DNA of 64,000 bases from positions 8,525,501 through 8,589,500 of the forward strand of contig NC_046676.1 in assembly GCF_003369915.1 (NCBI RefSeq). Direction: 5' to 3'. Both the position numbers and the translations under genes were made by a program. Origin of the DNA: Drosophila miranda. Its lineage: Eukaryota; Arthropoda; Insecta; Diptera; Drosophilidae. Shown one piece after another: positions 36,199 through 49,500 of this stretch. Within the stretch, counting starts at the first letter, position 1. Each line of letters opens with the position of its first letter. The notes beneath the pieces are model-generated. The model saw nothing but the letters and a program-made list of their open reading frames with translations, was not told where the DNA came from and did no database searches.

Positions 36199-36307
36199 TC
36201 TTTTATATTTTGTGACTTTTTCCGGATCACAGTAGGTTCTGATTTATACATATCCATATATATACCGAATGTTGTTGTTTTTTGCTGGGGAAACATGCTC
36301 TTGTTAG

Positions 36308-37793
36308 ATGGCTTTCTACGACAACTGGCCAGAGTGGGACTCCAAGGTGGTGCTCGCTTTGCTAATGATCATTGTGGTAGTCGGAAGTGTGTGGGAGATG
36401 ATACTGACCAAGAGACAGGTAAGCCGGAGGCTCGACTCCTGCACCGACCCTTTGATGGATTCATTCCGTTTTGCGTTCCTTTTGCCGACAGCAATTGGTG
36501 TGCCTGAATTCCGTCATCGTTCCCGATGAGCTTCGCGGGATCATTCCACCGGATATATTCCATAGGGCCCGCATCTACGAACTGCACAAGATGGAGCTCA
36601 TGAGCTGGAAGATTTTGGTAGACATGTTTCTAAGCCTGGTCGAGCTCTTCTTTGGATTCTATCCGTTCCTCTGGGGTCTAGCTGCAACTACGCTGGCAAA
36701 AGCCACCCATAAGGAGATCTGGATAAGCCCGATATTTGTATTCTATATGACAATCTACAGCTGTGTGCGATACCTGCCCGTGCTGGCCTACGACAAGTGC
36801 ATCCTGCAGCTGCGCTACGGGGTCCAGGGGCAGTTCTCCTGGTGCCTCTACTGCTGCGTTGCCATTCCAGCCATCATTCTGACGCAGATTTTACTGGCCC
36901 CCATTGCGCTGCTCCTTGTGTTTACCGTGCAGTCGGCCGGCTACTGGTTCTTCCTCTACTTCTGGGGCGCCTGGGCAATATTCACGATTTTGCTGGTCTT
37001 CTTGTTCCCCTACTGCTGCATCCCCTGCATTGGCAGGCAACGGAGGCTGTCCGAGGGCACGCAGCTGTACACCGATGTGAAGCGCGTCTGCGACGTGGCC
37101 GGATTCCCCGTGAAGCGCGTCTTCATCATCCGCACCAAGAGCATGCAGTACAGCAATGCCTACTTCTACGGCAGCTGCTGCTTAAAGCGGATCGTCCTCT
37201 TCGACACGCTGCTGCTCAACAAAGGCCTTGATCCCAGCCAGCTGAAGCCCTACGAGGTGGGCAGGGGACTCACAACTCAGCAGGTGACTGGCGTGGTGTG
37301 CCACGAGTTGGGCCACTGGAAGTACGGACACTTCTACAAGACCACGCTGGTCATGAAGCTGCACTTCCTCCTGACCATGCTGCTCTTCGGCGTGCTCTTC
37401 CACTGTCCCCAGCTGTACAAAGGTGTGGGCTTCGCATCAGGAATTACTCCCATCATCGTCGGCTTCATCATCGTCCTGCGCTTCGCTCTGACCCCATATT
37501 TGACGCTTGCCAACTTCCTGATGCTGTGGATGATGCGGCACAACGAGTTTGCTGCCGATCGCTATGCCCATCGTCTGGGCTATTCCGCGCAGCTCAGCTC
37601 GGCCCTCATCAAGATCTACGCCGATCACATGACCTTCCCGGTCTTCGATGATTGCTATTCCAGGTGGCATCACACGCATCCCACGATCCTGCAGCGACTG
37701 GCCTATCAGCGTTTCTTGGACTACAAAGCCGCTACCAAGACTGAGGACTCTGTCAAGTCCTTTGGCAAGATTCGGAAAACAGACTCAGCGTGA
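36308..37793 (+). CDS. Ste24c: CAAX prenyl endopeptidase Ste24c
   Basis: Third tandem M48A paralogue. Exons 36308-36418 (37 codons) and 36492-37793, phase 0; 470 residues, with the same intron position as its neighbours. Zinc motif VVCHELGHWKYGHF; the third ligand region reads HNEFAADRYAHRLGY, where FEYQAD of the others is replaced by NEFAAD but Glu is retained. C-terminal signature HTHPTILQRLAYQRF, then a unique ~25-residue basic/acidic tail. It is the most diverged of the three around the active site. The gap from Ste24b is only about 110 bases. Confidence 0.9.
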
Positions 37794-37895
37794 AGTAGTC
37801 CCTGAAATTTGCTTCGCATTATCTGTTACCTTATTTTGAGAATTAACATAAAATTGTCCGTACGACACGAACACGAACACGAACACAAATGGGCA

Positions 37896-38801
37896 ATGGC
37901 TAAATTTGGACCGATTACAAAATTGACGGTCAACATTGGCAAGGGGTGAGTGGAGTCGAATACGAATCGAATCCTAATGGCCTTCTCTGTTAATACTTGA
38001 CAATAAAGAATACATTTTGGAGCACTCTTATGGTGTTACACACCCACTATTATCCGATTACTTCCTCTGAAACCCCGCGCTTCTTTTTCCCAGGGAAACA
38101 CGCATCAGTTATGGAAATGCCTCTACACGTGTGATCTATGCGAATCCCTCGGGGCTTGCCTTCCCTGGGGGAATGATGGATCCTAGTCTAATCAGCGATC
38201 CCTATATGGAAGACAATCGATATCGCCCGGAGTCCTTCCTACAACGACACTTCTCCCTTCTGGCTAAGCGGTTACCCAATTTAATGGGTATCACTGCCCC
38301 GGATTCCAGTGAAGTAGAAGACCCAGTTAACAAGGATGTCGTCTGGTATACCTGGCACTCGGAGGAAGTTGAAAAGCTCGAGCCACAGCGGGTCGAGTTC
38401 ATAGAATGGAAAGCTCCAGAGACAGGAACTGTAAAGATCTTCAATCGGTTTTGGCATTTGCAGAACTGCTTTGCCAAGAAACGTCTCAGCCATAAATCGG
38501 AGTCGCCCAAGTGGTAAGCAACCATCAAAACCCAAACCTTGAGTCCAAAATCTATCCAAGAAACTCTTGTAGCTATTGTCTGAAAATAAAGCAGATCACG
38601 GACCACATTAAAGATCTCATTGCCTCGGAACTGCCGGAGCATCAATCAGTTGATGATGACGCATCCAAGCCTCATGTTTTTGACACCAAAATCAAGGAGG
38701 TGAACGACTCGCTCAAGCAACTGCATGATCTCCTGGAGCTCCAGGAGCAATGCAATCGAAACCAGCTACTCCGTACAAGAGGGGACACGGACACCCAATA
38801 A
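37896..38801 (+). CDS. Unrecognised 3-exon gene, 232-residue protein
   Basis: Exons 37896-37945, 38094-38513, 38573-38801, joining in phase 2 at both introns. The protein starts MAKFGPITKLTVNIGKG. Its middle is rich in aromatic and charged residues (VVWYTWHSEEVEKLEP, VEFIEWKAPETG). Its C-terminal ~75 residues look helical and coiled-coil-like (IKEVNDSLKQLHDLLELQEQ). No signal peptide or membrane segment. If the second intron is retained, translation stops at once (38515-38517) after SPKW, giving a protein of about 157 residues. I do not recognise the family. The stop codon overlaps a poly(A) signal. It lies about 100 bases after Ste24c on the same strand and converges with Cbp53E. Confidence 0.78.
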
Positions 38802-38809
38802 AAATAAAT
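38797..38809 (+). other. Poly(A) signals overlapping the stop codon
   Basis: Two AATAAA hexamers (38797-38802 and 38804-38809); the first contains the TAA stop (38799-38801) of the 37896-38801 gene. If used, the 3'UTR is only about 15-30 bases. Confidence 0.6.
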
Positions 38810-40567
38810 CATTTCATTTGGTGTGCTGACCCGATGATGTCTGCGTAATTGTATTTAATTTGTTAAAACATAGTATCTGTCATACATACATAGTACATCC
38901 ATATAGATATTCGATATTCGGGTATTGCCCGCTAATGGGTTTCTTTTTGTTGTTGTTGTATCGCATATAGAGAAAGTCGGTTTTCGAAGCTTTACCATGT
39001 GTGAACAGTACGAGTATCTTATGTATTAGCGTTAGTACCATATATAGAGTTGTATCGTAATTAGTTTATTTATATGTATCTTTAAGTTGGCATTTACGGA
39101 CGCGTACAAGTTCTCCGACTGCAAAGAACGGACTGTTTTTATACTTTTTTCGACCCGATCAGGGCACCATTTGAGTAACTTGCGTAATGTTCGATTTGAA
39201 ATGTAATCAAATGTTTTTGCGACTTAAAGCTTACAATTTAATTAATATACTTTATATATATATGTATATAGATAGGTTTGTTTTGTTTTGGTTTCTTGGA
39301 AAAATAGACTTGAAATTGCATAGGATTAGTATCGATTTTGGAAACTCGAAAGGGCTAAATCATAGCTGTGTAATTATATAGTAATAGCACCTTGAAAAAA
39401 CGTTCTAGAAGTAGTTCAGATAGATAGCTTTATGGGTTAACCTTTGATTTTCCTATAGATTTCGTTTAGTTTTAGAGTAGTCAAAGCTGTTCCAATTTTA
39501 TTTAAAAAGATAAATAAGAGACTCCTCTTGTGTGTGCCCTCGGGTGGAAAATCCTTTTGCAGCACTTACACAGACAACAAGGACGACTGCCAGATGCGTT
39601 CCAACTGTGACTGATGTTGCAACAGCCAGAACAGAACGCTCCAGGCTCGTGCACGATGGTGTCGTGTCAGGTGATGTTGGAACAAGCCCCACCCTCGGGC
39701 GGTTCCAAGTGCCTCTTGATTGATTGATTGATTGATGTTTGTGGTGGAGAACTCTACCATAAAATGAGTGCAGGCTAATTTCGTTTTACATTTACACGGA
39801 ATACAATCAGATCGAGGCTTGGCAAAATGTACGATTAGCACACCAAAAAGTATAGTGCTGTGTTGCATAAATATATCCACAATCCACAATTATTAACAAC
39901 AATTATCTACTAGTTCTAGCCACACACATTTATATATTTATATGTAAATACAATCTCAAATAAATCACGACTGATTCTGTTGTGTTCTTAAGTTTAGCTA
40001 CATTTATTTTAAGTTATCGTTTTGTAATTTAACAAAAAAAATAAATATATATATGTATGTGTATATATCTATATATAGGCAAATACATTTAGAAAATATA
40101 CGTAAATATATAATATAATATAATATAATATAATATAAAATCGATGTACTGTACTGAATTTGGTTTAATTCTTTTGTTTTACTTTAAAATAAGTGGCTCG
40201 ATTTAGTGTTGCTTGGATAAATTTTCGGCTTGGAGTAAATATATCTTTGGTGTTTCAGTTTGGGGAGGAAATACATACATATATACTCTCAATAGCTTAA
40301 CATACGATAAACATTTATTTAAGCTTGAAACATTTATGTTATATATAGTTTTACCAATAGTTTTTGTTTTTTTATTTGTTTGCTTTTTGTTTCGGGTAGC
40401 ATCTCCATTTCATTTGCTGTGGAGATCCTCCATCTTTACCAAAATCGTTTATATTCTGCTAATTTTTCAGCAGGTTTAAAGTAATCAATTGCCTCGTGGC
40501 CTTCGGTGCCTAGATTTTGGGGCTTACCAAAAATGGGTGACAAATATGGAATCGGCTAAAAATCCCT
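38802..40567. other. Intergenic/3'UTR between the 232-residue gene and Cbp53E
   Basis: AT-rich with no gene. Probably mostly the Cbp53E 3'UTR on the minus strand: TTTATT (minus AATAAA) occurs near 40314, 39501 and 39066, so the UTR could be 0.25-1.5 kb. It contains a (TTGA)n tract at 39717-39735 and a (TAATA)n tract at 40110-40138. Confidence 0.5.
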
Positions 40568-43500
40568 TTACTCCTCGTCGTCGGGCGATATTTTGGCCAG
40601 TGTCAGGAGGATCATGGTCAGCTCTTTGCGGGAGATCTTGCCGTGCTTGTCATGGCCCACGCCCCGCATGATGGTCTCCTCAAAGGCGGCCAGATCCTGG
40701 GCATCGTAGTCGTCCTGTATTTCACAATAGCGAAACGTTGATAAGACCAGCCGCCGATGGCCCTGACTGAAACTTACCTTCTTGACCAGCTCCAAAAGAT
40801 CCTTGAGGAAGCCCTTGAGCTCCTCATTTTCAATGGTGCCGCTGTTGTCCTGCAAGATTTTTAGTTGATTGACATTTCTGTTGACTTCTTGACAGATTTC
40901 AATGTTTACTTACGCGATCGTAGAGCGAGAACACCTTCTCTATATCGTCTTTGGTCAGCTTTGTGGCACCCTGCGATGAGGGAGAGATGGGAGCAAACAT
41001 TTAATGCGTTTCCTAATATACCATTGGATATAAACATTTTGAACAGACAGTAGTGGTTTATCCACAGCTATAACAACTAGGTTTAGCATACTTTCCAGAT
41101 TGATTTTTGTCGAAAATTCACTTCAGTACAGAATATTCACAAATAAAATTCAGTTTTTCTCCATACTTTCCTCTGCAAGTATGCTAAAACTTTAGCTGTG
41201 GAACTTTCTTTACAGTGGGAGTAACATCCAACAGTTAGAGGATTCACCAAAGCACACCTTTCAGATCCCACAAACAAGATGGGTCCGCGATAATCATGCA
41301 ATGATGGAATCGGAGAGGAGGTGCTTGATTTTACGACATCATATATCGGCTCTATATGATTTGTGTGCGATTTTGTGCGATTTCCGAAATGATTTGTTAC
41401 ATACAAAGCTGTCGAATGCATGCATTTCATGCAACATGTGGGTTTGGGTGGGCTAACAAACTATCTCGCTCTTCCCAAATCTTCCTCGGGAAAATATCCC
41501 CTAAGGATACCAGCATATGGCATGTAAGGGGCAGGACAAAAATACATACATATTCCATATTTACAGACATTTGTTATTACATTTGTATTATGCTAATGCT
41601 GAAAGCCTTCGTATAATTAAGCTAAATGAAACATTCTGCCAATTGTGTGCTTATGCCATTGACAGTTCCTAATTAACAAGAATTATTCCAAAGGTGCTGG
41701 CCATTTTTCCCGTACATTAGCCTCCGTCGAGGCTGGGCTCCGTTCCGTTCCCTCCCGCCCCGAGAGTACAAGAATTTATCGATTCCATTTGTGCTCGAAT
41801 TACTTTTCTTTTCTTTTCTTTTCTTTTCACTCATACTCCCACTACCACTACCACATCCATGCGAGTGTACTATACCTTAAACACACACTCAGGCACACAC
41901 AGACATGCAATTTGTTTTTTTTTTTTTCGGTGGTTATGTAATGAAATGCAGCCCTCGCGGCGCCCAAGCTCAAAGTTAGTGGAGAGGCCAGCTGGGCGCG
42001 GTACGGCGCCTCAAGAGCTGCCCCAAAAGTTACGAGGTGGAGCTCAAGGTGTTGTTACTTCTGTTATCCTTGGCCGCGACAACGCATTTGGCGCATTCCT
42101 TGTGCGGTCTTAAGGGGATTACGAACCCATTAAGAGGCTGTGCCCTTTTCTTGTCACCCCTTTCTTGAGCTGCGCTTAAGCCATCAAAAATATGTTCATC
42201 CCGGCATTAAAAAAGTTTAGCGCGTTCCATTTGCTCAAATTCATTTTTTCGGCAGCCGTTTTCTTGGAATTGAATGCCACACACGCTGTTGTTGTTGTTG
42301 TTGTTGTTGTTGTTGCCCCGCTCTTTTGTCAAATTGCTCATACTTAAGTCGACTTTCGCCCGGAACGTGACGCTCATCCATTGCTAAAATGAAGTAATTA
42401 TTTTACACTTCAACACTTTGAGACCCGCTGCCAGCGCCAGCGCCAGCGGCTGCGGCTGTGGCTGCCATTATCCATATGGCACTGCCTCAAAGTTCTTCTT
42501 CCTCTCACTCAATGACTAAATTATGCAAAAGGTTATGTTCTCGCTCCCGGTGATGGGAGGTGGTAGCGCGGCAAATGTGTAATTTGCGGACCCCACATTA
42601 GGTTAGGTCTAAAGCTGTTCACGTACCATCCCAGCCTCCGAATATGTGTGCATGTGCTAAGTGTGCCATTGGGTGGACAAATACAAATGCCATCAAAAGT
42701 CTAATTAGTAGCCCATAGCTATCATTCTCAGTTGGGCCTCAGTGCACAGAAAAGAGGGAAGAGTGCCCTCCTAATGATAATCTGCAGTAAGCTCTTATTA
42801 ATTGCAAGCTCTCGTACGCTCTCTCTCGCTCTCTGTCCACAAACATAAAGTTCTGGCTAAACGAGGTGGCCTGCTGTGATGTGTACTCGAATGTGTAATC
42901 TATAGAAATACATTTCAAAGGCAAAAAGATATTTTTTGTTGAACGCCGTGGTACTCCATATTTTGTTGTATAGCTATAGATATGAAAATACTAATAAGCG
43001 TGGCTCCGCTGCAAATCAGCTGCAGTTTCGTTTAACCAGTGCTTTTGCGGAGAACTAAGCTTGAGGACTAACGGATCTTCATTGTGTATTAGCTTCTCAG
43101 AAAGTTGCATAGACAGAGAGCGTGAGTGAGAGAGAGAGAGAGCTTTCTTCCCACCTTTGCTCTCTGGTTTTAGGTGGAGCTGTTGCTTAGCTTTATTTTC
43201 ACGTGTTTATAAGTGCCTTAGGTATTTTTCTCCCACCGCCAGGCCACAAAACATCCAAAGCAAAATCACATTCGCATTCCCATTCAACCAGAAAATACAA
43301 AGGGAAATTATCAAAGGAATAACATTTCATGCTGCGTCCATGCATTCCAAACCCACACGAATCTAATCAAATGCAAAGCAGCTTTGGGCAGTAAAGTTTC
43401 TGTTTTTTTTTTGGCTTGGGAAATATACTAGCTACGTACACAACACAATCAATCTACAATACCAGGAAAACAAAAGAAAATTCAATACAAATATATGCTT

Positions 43501-46500
43501 TGGCTTTCGCAAAGTAAGTGTTCAACAAAAACTCTTGAACGATACAAACACAAAAAACCAAAATTTTATTGACGGTTTTTATGGCGTCTCTCTCTGCGTG
43601 TAAATATATATATCTCTGGCCAGAATCTATCATATGTATAATAGAACGCCATCCAGTGGGGAATTTTTCGCCTTTTGGGGCTTTTTTTTTTTTTAATTCG
43701 GTGTTTGCATGGGAAATAAATACTTACATCAATGCCCTCCTTCAGAGTGTGGTTTTATATTCATATACAGTTTTTGGTTATTTATTTCAATTGCAGGAAT
43801 ATTCGAGTGTATGGTTACAGTAGGGAAGATTTGGTTTTTTGATTGTTTATTTTTTGCAGTTGCAGTGCAGTTTATTGGAGATATTATATTGGTGTGTATA
43901 TACACAGCATATGGTTGGTAGAGTTGGTTTTCGAATTGCATTTGGTTATTGGAGCAACGTGTGAGAAATATGTAGTTGGCAGCCCCGACATGTTTGATGT
44001 CACGTGCAGAGTATTATTTAATTCGGTATACGGTATTTATTGTTGATTGTTGTTTGATTATTGTTATGTTGTTGGTTTAGAAAATAAAAACGCACAGGAT
44101 TATCGAAATATATGCATAGTTCGTATAGGTACATATGTATGTAGTTGGTAGTTGGTTGGGCATAGAGGAGAAAGGCGGGGGAAAAACGAAATAAAATATA
44201 TATATATATATAGAAAGTTAGAGAAGAGTTGAGAAATGTAAATTAAAATTCAAGTTTTCTTTTGTTTTAGTCCGAATCAGAAAAGCCGGCAACTCAATCC
44301 AAATCGGATTCATTTTCATTATATTACTCCGATACACATTGTAAGTATTTAATTAAGTTGCTGGCTTTCATCCGATACCAATTTTAGAATGTCACTGGTT
44401 TAGTCTAGAGTTTAGTTAGTAAGCTAAGCGATCTAGGATCTAGGATGCAGCAAAACTAAAAGAATCTCAGAAATATCAAGTATACGTCTACGCAAGACCA
44501 ATGGGAGTGCAAAATATTTGCCGCTTGCAGTTGATCGCTGGTTTTATCTAGTTTATAAGAATACATACAAAATTAAAATAAAAGAAAAACCGCCATGTCT
44601 GTGTCGAGTCATCGGAAAAGGCCCTGGTCACGTTTTCACTTAGCCAAGTCTCTTACTGTGTCACAAAAATTAACGGACATTAAAACCATCGCATCTGTGG
44701 GGCAGTCCACTTTCAGGACCAGCATCAGCTTCTGCTGATCCCCCAGTCCCACTCCCACTTCCACTTCCACTTCCATTTCCATTTCTCTGTCCTGTTGCTG
44801 CACATTATGTCACTGTTCGTTGCGGTGCATGCGGCGAATACGTGATGTGCATTAGCATAAAGGTTTCTGCCAGTTTGGCCGTGAGCCAGCCAGCGGGAAG
44901 GGGAAGGGAGGCCAGCTACACTGTGCTGCAGAAAACAGACATTTCTGCCTGAACAGGATCAAAATATTGAAGAAAATGCTTAGTAAAGTTGCCCGCAGTT
45001 CAGTGTAAGCCGTGCGACCAAGTTGAGGTCAACTTTTCGGAGCGTTGTGACTGCAGTCCTGCCCTGTCCCGCTGTGCTTATCAAAATGCTGATGCATGCC
45101 CCGTTTTTATGGAGGTCCTAAGAAATTATAAAAAAGTAATAAGTGCACCTTCGGTAAATGTGCTGGAAGCGCCTATTTTATGGCTGCTTGAGCTTCTGCT
45201 TCGTGGCTTTTATGGGTCTTCAGAGACAAGGACAGAGCTGCTATCGGAGGTGGTCAGGTGACTGCTGCTTCCTTTGCTCGGTGGGACAGCAACCTTGTCG
45301 TCTCCACTGGATATTTCGATTAAAATCCAACTTGTTTCGTTTCGTTTCGTTTCGTTTCACATTGTGATGCATGATTCCAGCCACAGCTCCCTGCACTCCT
45401 CGCACACGCTGCGTCAATAAAAGCCAAATAAAATGTCGTTTGTGCTGCCAGCTGTAACAATGAGCAAATACGTAGGACTCTCATACCGTGAACAAGCATT
45501 GTTCAGTGTTCATTGCTGCGGCAGTGGCTGTGGCCTGCTCCATGGTGGCGTTGCTGCATCGTTGGCGTTGGATGCACACCAGAATGTGCTCATGTGCCAC
45601 AGCAAAAGCAAAAGCAACGCCCAAGCCCCATCCCAAGTCCACAAAATGCCAACAGTTCCAACAACAATGTTTCTAGTGATGAAATGAAAGTTACTCCTTT
45701 GGGGATGTTGCAAGCTAACAAGCGATAGTTGACTAAGGATCCCAGCATGGATCGATGTACATACAGACAGTGGAGTATCAAGCCACAGATTGGTACACGG
45801 ACTGGCAGCCGCTGGTACTAGATTTTATAACAATTGCATGGGAATTACATCCGTAATTGTGAAACTGCCTGACTGGTTTTCCAGTTGGTGACCAGCTGGT
45901 GTGTTCATTTTTTTCACTGTTTTCAATTTTCGTTCATTGGCCGCATGTACGTGTAGAGAGTGATTTTATCCCATGGAAATTGCACGCTGGCAACACAAAC
46001 AGAAACAGGCAGAACTTGGATGCAACACTTTTGAATTAGTCCCCACCCCCCGTGTCCCCACTGTACCGTGTCTGTGCGATGTGAGACCACTCCACCTCCT
46101 GCTTCATCGGCAATGGCAACTGTCAATAAGCAGCGCCCAATGCGACTGAATCACGTACATTTGCAGCAAATAACAGAAGGAGGTCTGGGCGGCCAAAAGG
46201 AACTGTTAGACCCCCTACACCCCACTCTCCCTGTGTAGCCCAACTGATTGGCAGGAAAAACACCGCAAACCGTATTCTTTGGTAACAGGAAACGACACGC
46301 CAGACGGAAAGGAGTTGACGGAAGAACACAAACTGCCGTGCTCTTTGGAAGGGGCTGTGTGTGGTCTGTGCTCAGCAAACTGGGGAATATCCAAGGTAAG
46401 ACAGCCCTGATCGAATTTATGTGTGTTATGAAATCCTACTTTTCCAGAAGATTTAGCCCAAATGTTACACAATTCATATATAAATTCTTCTTGGGGCTTC

Positions 46501-49500
46501 AGCATTTGTCTCGGCACAATTTCTTGCCTTAAACATCTGGTGCGCCGCCTTGGAGGCCAAGACAGGCGTTTCTTGTTCTTTAGTTGTGTCGTTTCCTGGC
46601 CAAAAGTCTGCTGAGCATGCTTAAAATGCGAAAACGGAAAACACGCTCAAAGTGTGAGTATATATTTTGGCCAAGTGCTGTTCTGCGGCCTCTTACGTGA
46701 CATCTGACATCTGCGTGCTTCATTTAGCCGCAGTTGGTTTCGCCGACATTTGCTCAATTCGAATTTTGTAATGAGTTGCCAGCGCTACACTCCCCCCCCC
46801 CCTACACCCTGCCAGAATTTCCCAAGGGATTTTTCCCGGCATCTGGTGGCAGGCTCAGAAAAGTTTGCTTCCCTGAAAAAGGGCTGAAACTTTGCTAATT
46901 GTTTGGGTCTCTTTTTTTTGGTGAAAACTGATATTTAAGTATTTCATGAGGCCATTCCATCTGGCGTGGGCCATTTTACCTTTTACTTTTTGCCTATGCA
47001 TTCGTTTTCCTTCTTTTTTTTTAGAACCCAATCCCAAAAACATCAAATCTGTTGGGACACGGACAAGCCAAAAGGGGATGCGAAATTGATTTCGAAGGCT
47101 CCCACGCATCGCAATTTCATCATAGCGGTACAGGATGATGGCACCTGAGGTGTGTGGGGTGTGGGGTGTGGGGTTTATTTCACCTGAGCTCTGCAACCAT
47201 TTTGCTACATTTATTTTTACGTTTCTAGACAATATTTCTCTGTCTCTTTTTTTTCGGCGGAGCTATTTATGGCCTCGGCCATGACTTTATTTTCGGCGAC
47301 GCAGCGAGAATTTTCCTGAGGCGGGGATTGCCTTGCGGAAGAGGATTCAATTTGTTGCTGGAGTTTGCTGGGGTTATACCTTTTTTATGGGCTCTCGATT
47401 TCAATGTTGAGCTCTGAATTGAATTTGTTGAATAAACGTTACATTCTTGCAATGAGAGAGCATTAGGAGTGTGTGCCTGGGTGTTTTTGGAATGGAATCC
47501 GTATGGAATCCAATCCTCCGCATGAGTGAGCGCAGTGAGCAAAATACTGCCCAACTGCAGCTGCTGCTCCTTCAAGGAAGTACTTAAAATAATGAGAATA
47601 GACATGGAGAGGGCTAATTACAGATTCCCACCATCCATCTGTTCCCCAATCAATTTAGGATGTCAATTCCCTTAAGTCGACACAGACATTGCTGGAAAAT
47701 AATTGATATCAATTAAGCATAATTAAATGAAATTATAAATGTATTATTTTGCTGAATGCATTGCTTGTTGAGTTAATTGCAAAGCTAGGTTAGTTGGCAA
47801 GTCCAGGCTTCGGCTAGAGCTAGTGAGGGACTAAAAACAAAGCTAACCAAAGTGCAAGTAAACGTGTTGGGCAAGCCAAGAAGGAGGTCTGTTCGAGCCA
47901 TACTGGTACGGCTACACTCTGAGCACTCCACACTGATTGATGCTATCTTTTCTGGGGCAATTTCCTCAATCGAACGATCAGTTGCCTCGATTTGGATATG
48001 CCTACTTATGTACTCGTTTATTTCTTTCAGGGAGGAAATCAATGTCATATCGCTTGTCACTTACCTTAAACACCTGGCGGCAAAGGAAGTTCTCTTTGAC
48101 CGGAAGCAATCTGCAATAAATAAGTTGAGGTTGTCAGACGCCCACCGTCGCCATCACCGACACTGCACAGGTCTTCAAGGACACTTACTTGGCCATTTCC
48201 GACAACTGCAAACGTCCGTCCTTGTTGGCATCGAAGACTTGCAGCTGAAAGTGCGGGAAAATTCATTAGGACTTACACCGGAAATGGAGGAAAGTGCTAA
48301 CAGCTAATGCAAGGGATTTTTACAGCTTTTATTTGCGGTGATTGATTCCGAAAGCCTGTCATACTGGTTGTAAGAATTCAAGAGAGCTGCCATACATACC
48401 ATAGTATCAGTGTACTCAATGAGCTTGTCCTCGGACACATCATTGATCTTTTTGGCCTCTTTGAGCAAATCGCGAAGGAAGTTCTTCAGTTCATCCGCCT
48501 CAATGTAGCCCGAGTTGTCGGTGTCATACTCGCGCCAGATCTAATTGGTTTGGAATTCCAAATAAAAAGGTACAATCAATGACAAATCGATTTGGGAATT
48601 CTCGGTCGGGAATGCGAAGGGGAACCTCTAGCTTGTCACTTACCTTCATGAATTCCACGCTCGATTCCAGTGGGTTATCGAAGCGGAAGAGCAAAAGGAA
48701 ATTCTCCTCCATGGGCAAAAGTTGAGCCAGCTGTGAATGGTGTAGAGAGACGAGTGGCATACAATTTCGTCTGTTTCAATGCGGGGCGGGACTTGACAAT
48801 AACTAAAGTTTCAAATGCATATTGTATGGGGTGTCCTTAGAGCGGGCTTCTGGAAACAGTTTCCGAAACGGCGGTGAGAGCTCTGGTTCTGGTGCAGCCC
48901 GGATTTTCCTCAACCGGAATGTGAAACTGAGCAGACAGACCAAGTTTTCTTCTTGGCTTTCATTAAAAACTTTCCGACATAATTGAAGTGTTGAATCTGG
49001 AAGCCCTCTGGTTTCCGTACCCTCTACTTTAATCAGCTGTGGCCCGATCAAATTCAAAAACTTTTCACTTGCGCTCTCTCTCTCTGCGCGAGTGCAATAT
49101 TTGCATTTTTATTATTTGCTCTTGGTAATTAATGCACTATTGACATTAAAGTTGATCCCTAGACAGAATAACCAGACTATCCTTTCGGGTAAATAGTGGC
49201 AAATGAGCCAGCAGGCATTCCAATCGATACAGACTCTGTTCTGTTCGACATGGCGTATGAGCGATGCCACCAACCACATAAATTATGAATTCTTTATTTC
49301 TTTTGTACTTGTACCTTAATAAGCCCGCCCTGGGAAGGGACTGGGATCTTGAACTTTCCTCATAACTTTTTACGGGTGCTCATTTATCAAAAGTCCATTG
49401 TGCGGCCCCCAAAGAGTGCTTTATTCTTTCCACCATTCAAAGGCAATCCCGAATACAAAAAAAATTGCTTTCAGTAGTCCAATGCTGCGGCGGTGCCTGC

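Larger units (their letters stand above)
40971..48064 (-). other. Cbp53E: 7.1-kb intron of Cbp53E
   Basis: Separates EF4/linker exons from EF5 exons. No internal gene found. It contains many simple repeats, including (TTTTC)n at 41803-41828, (TTG)n at 42287-42315 and (GTTTC)n at 45333-45358. Open frames such as 44989-45261 start at non-ATG codons and lack homology. Long introns in fly neuronal genes often hold enhancers, but nothing specific is visible. Confidence 0.6.

Noticed and set aside
44989..45261. 90-residue Cys-containing open frame in the Cbp53E intron
   Set aside because: Begins at a non-ATG codon, no signal peptide, no splice sites in phase, no family pattern.
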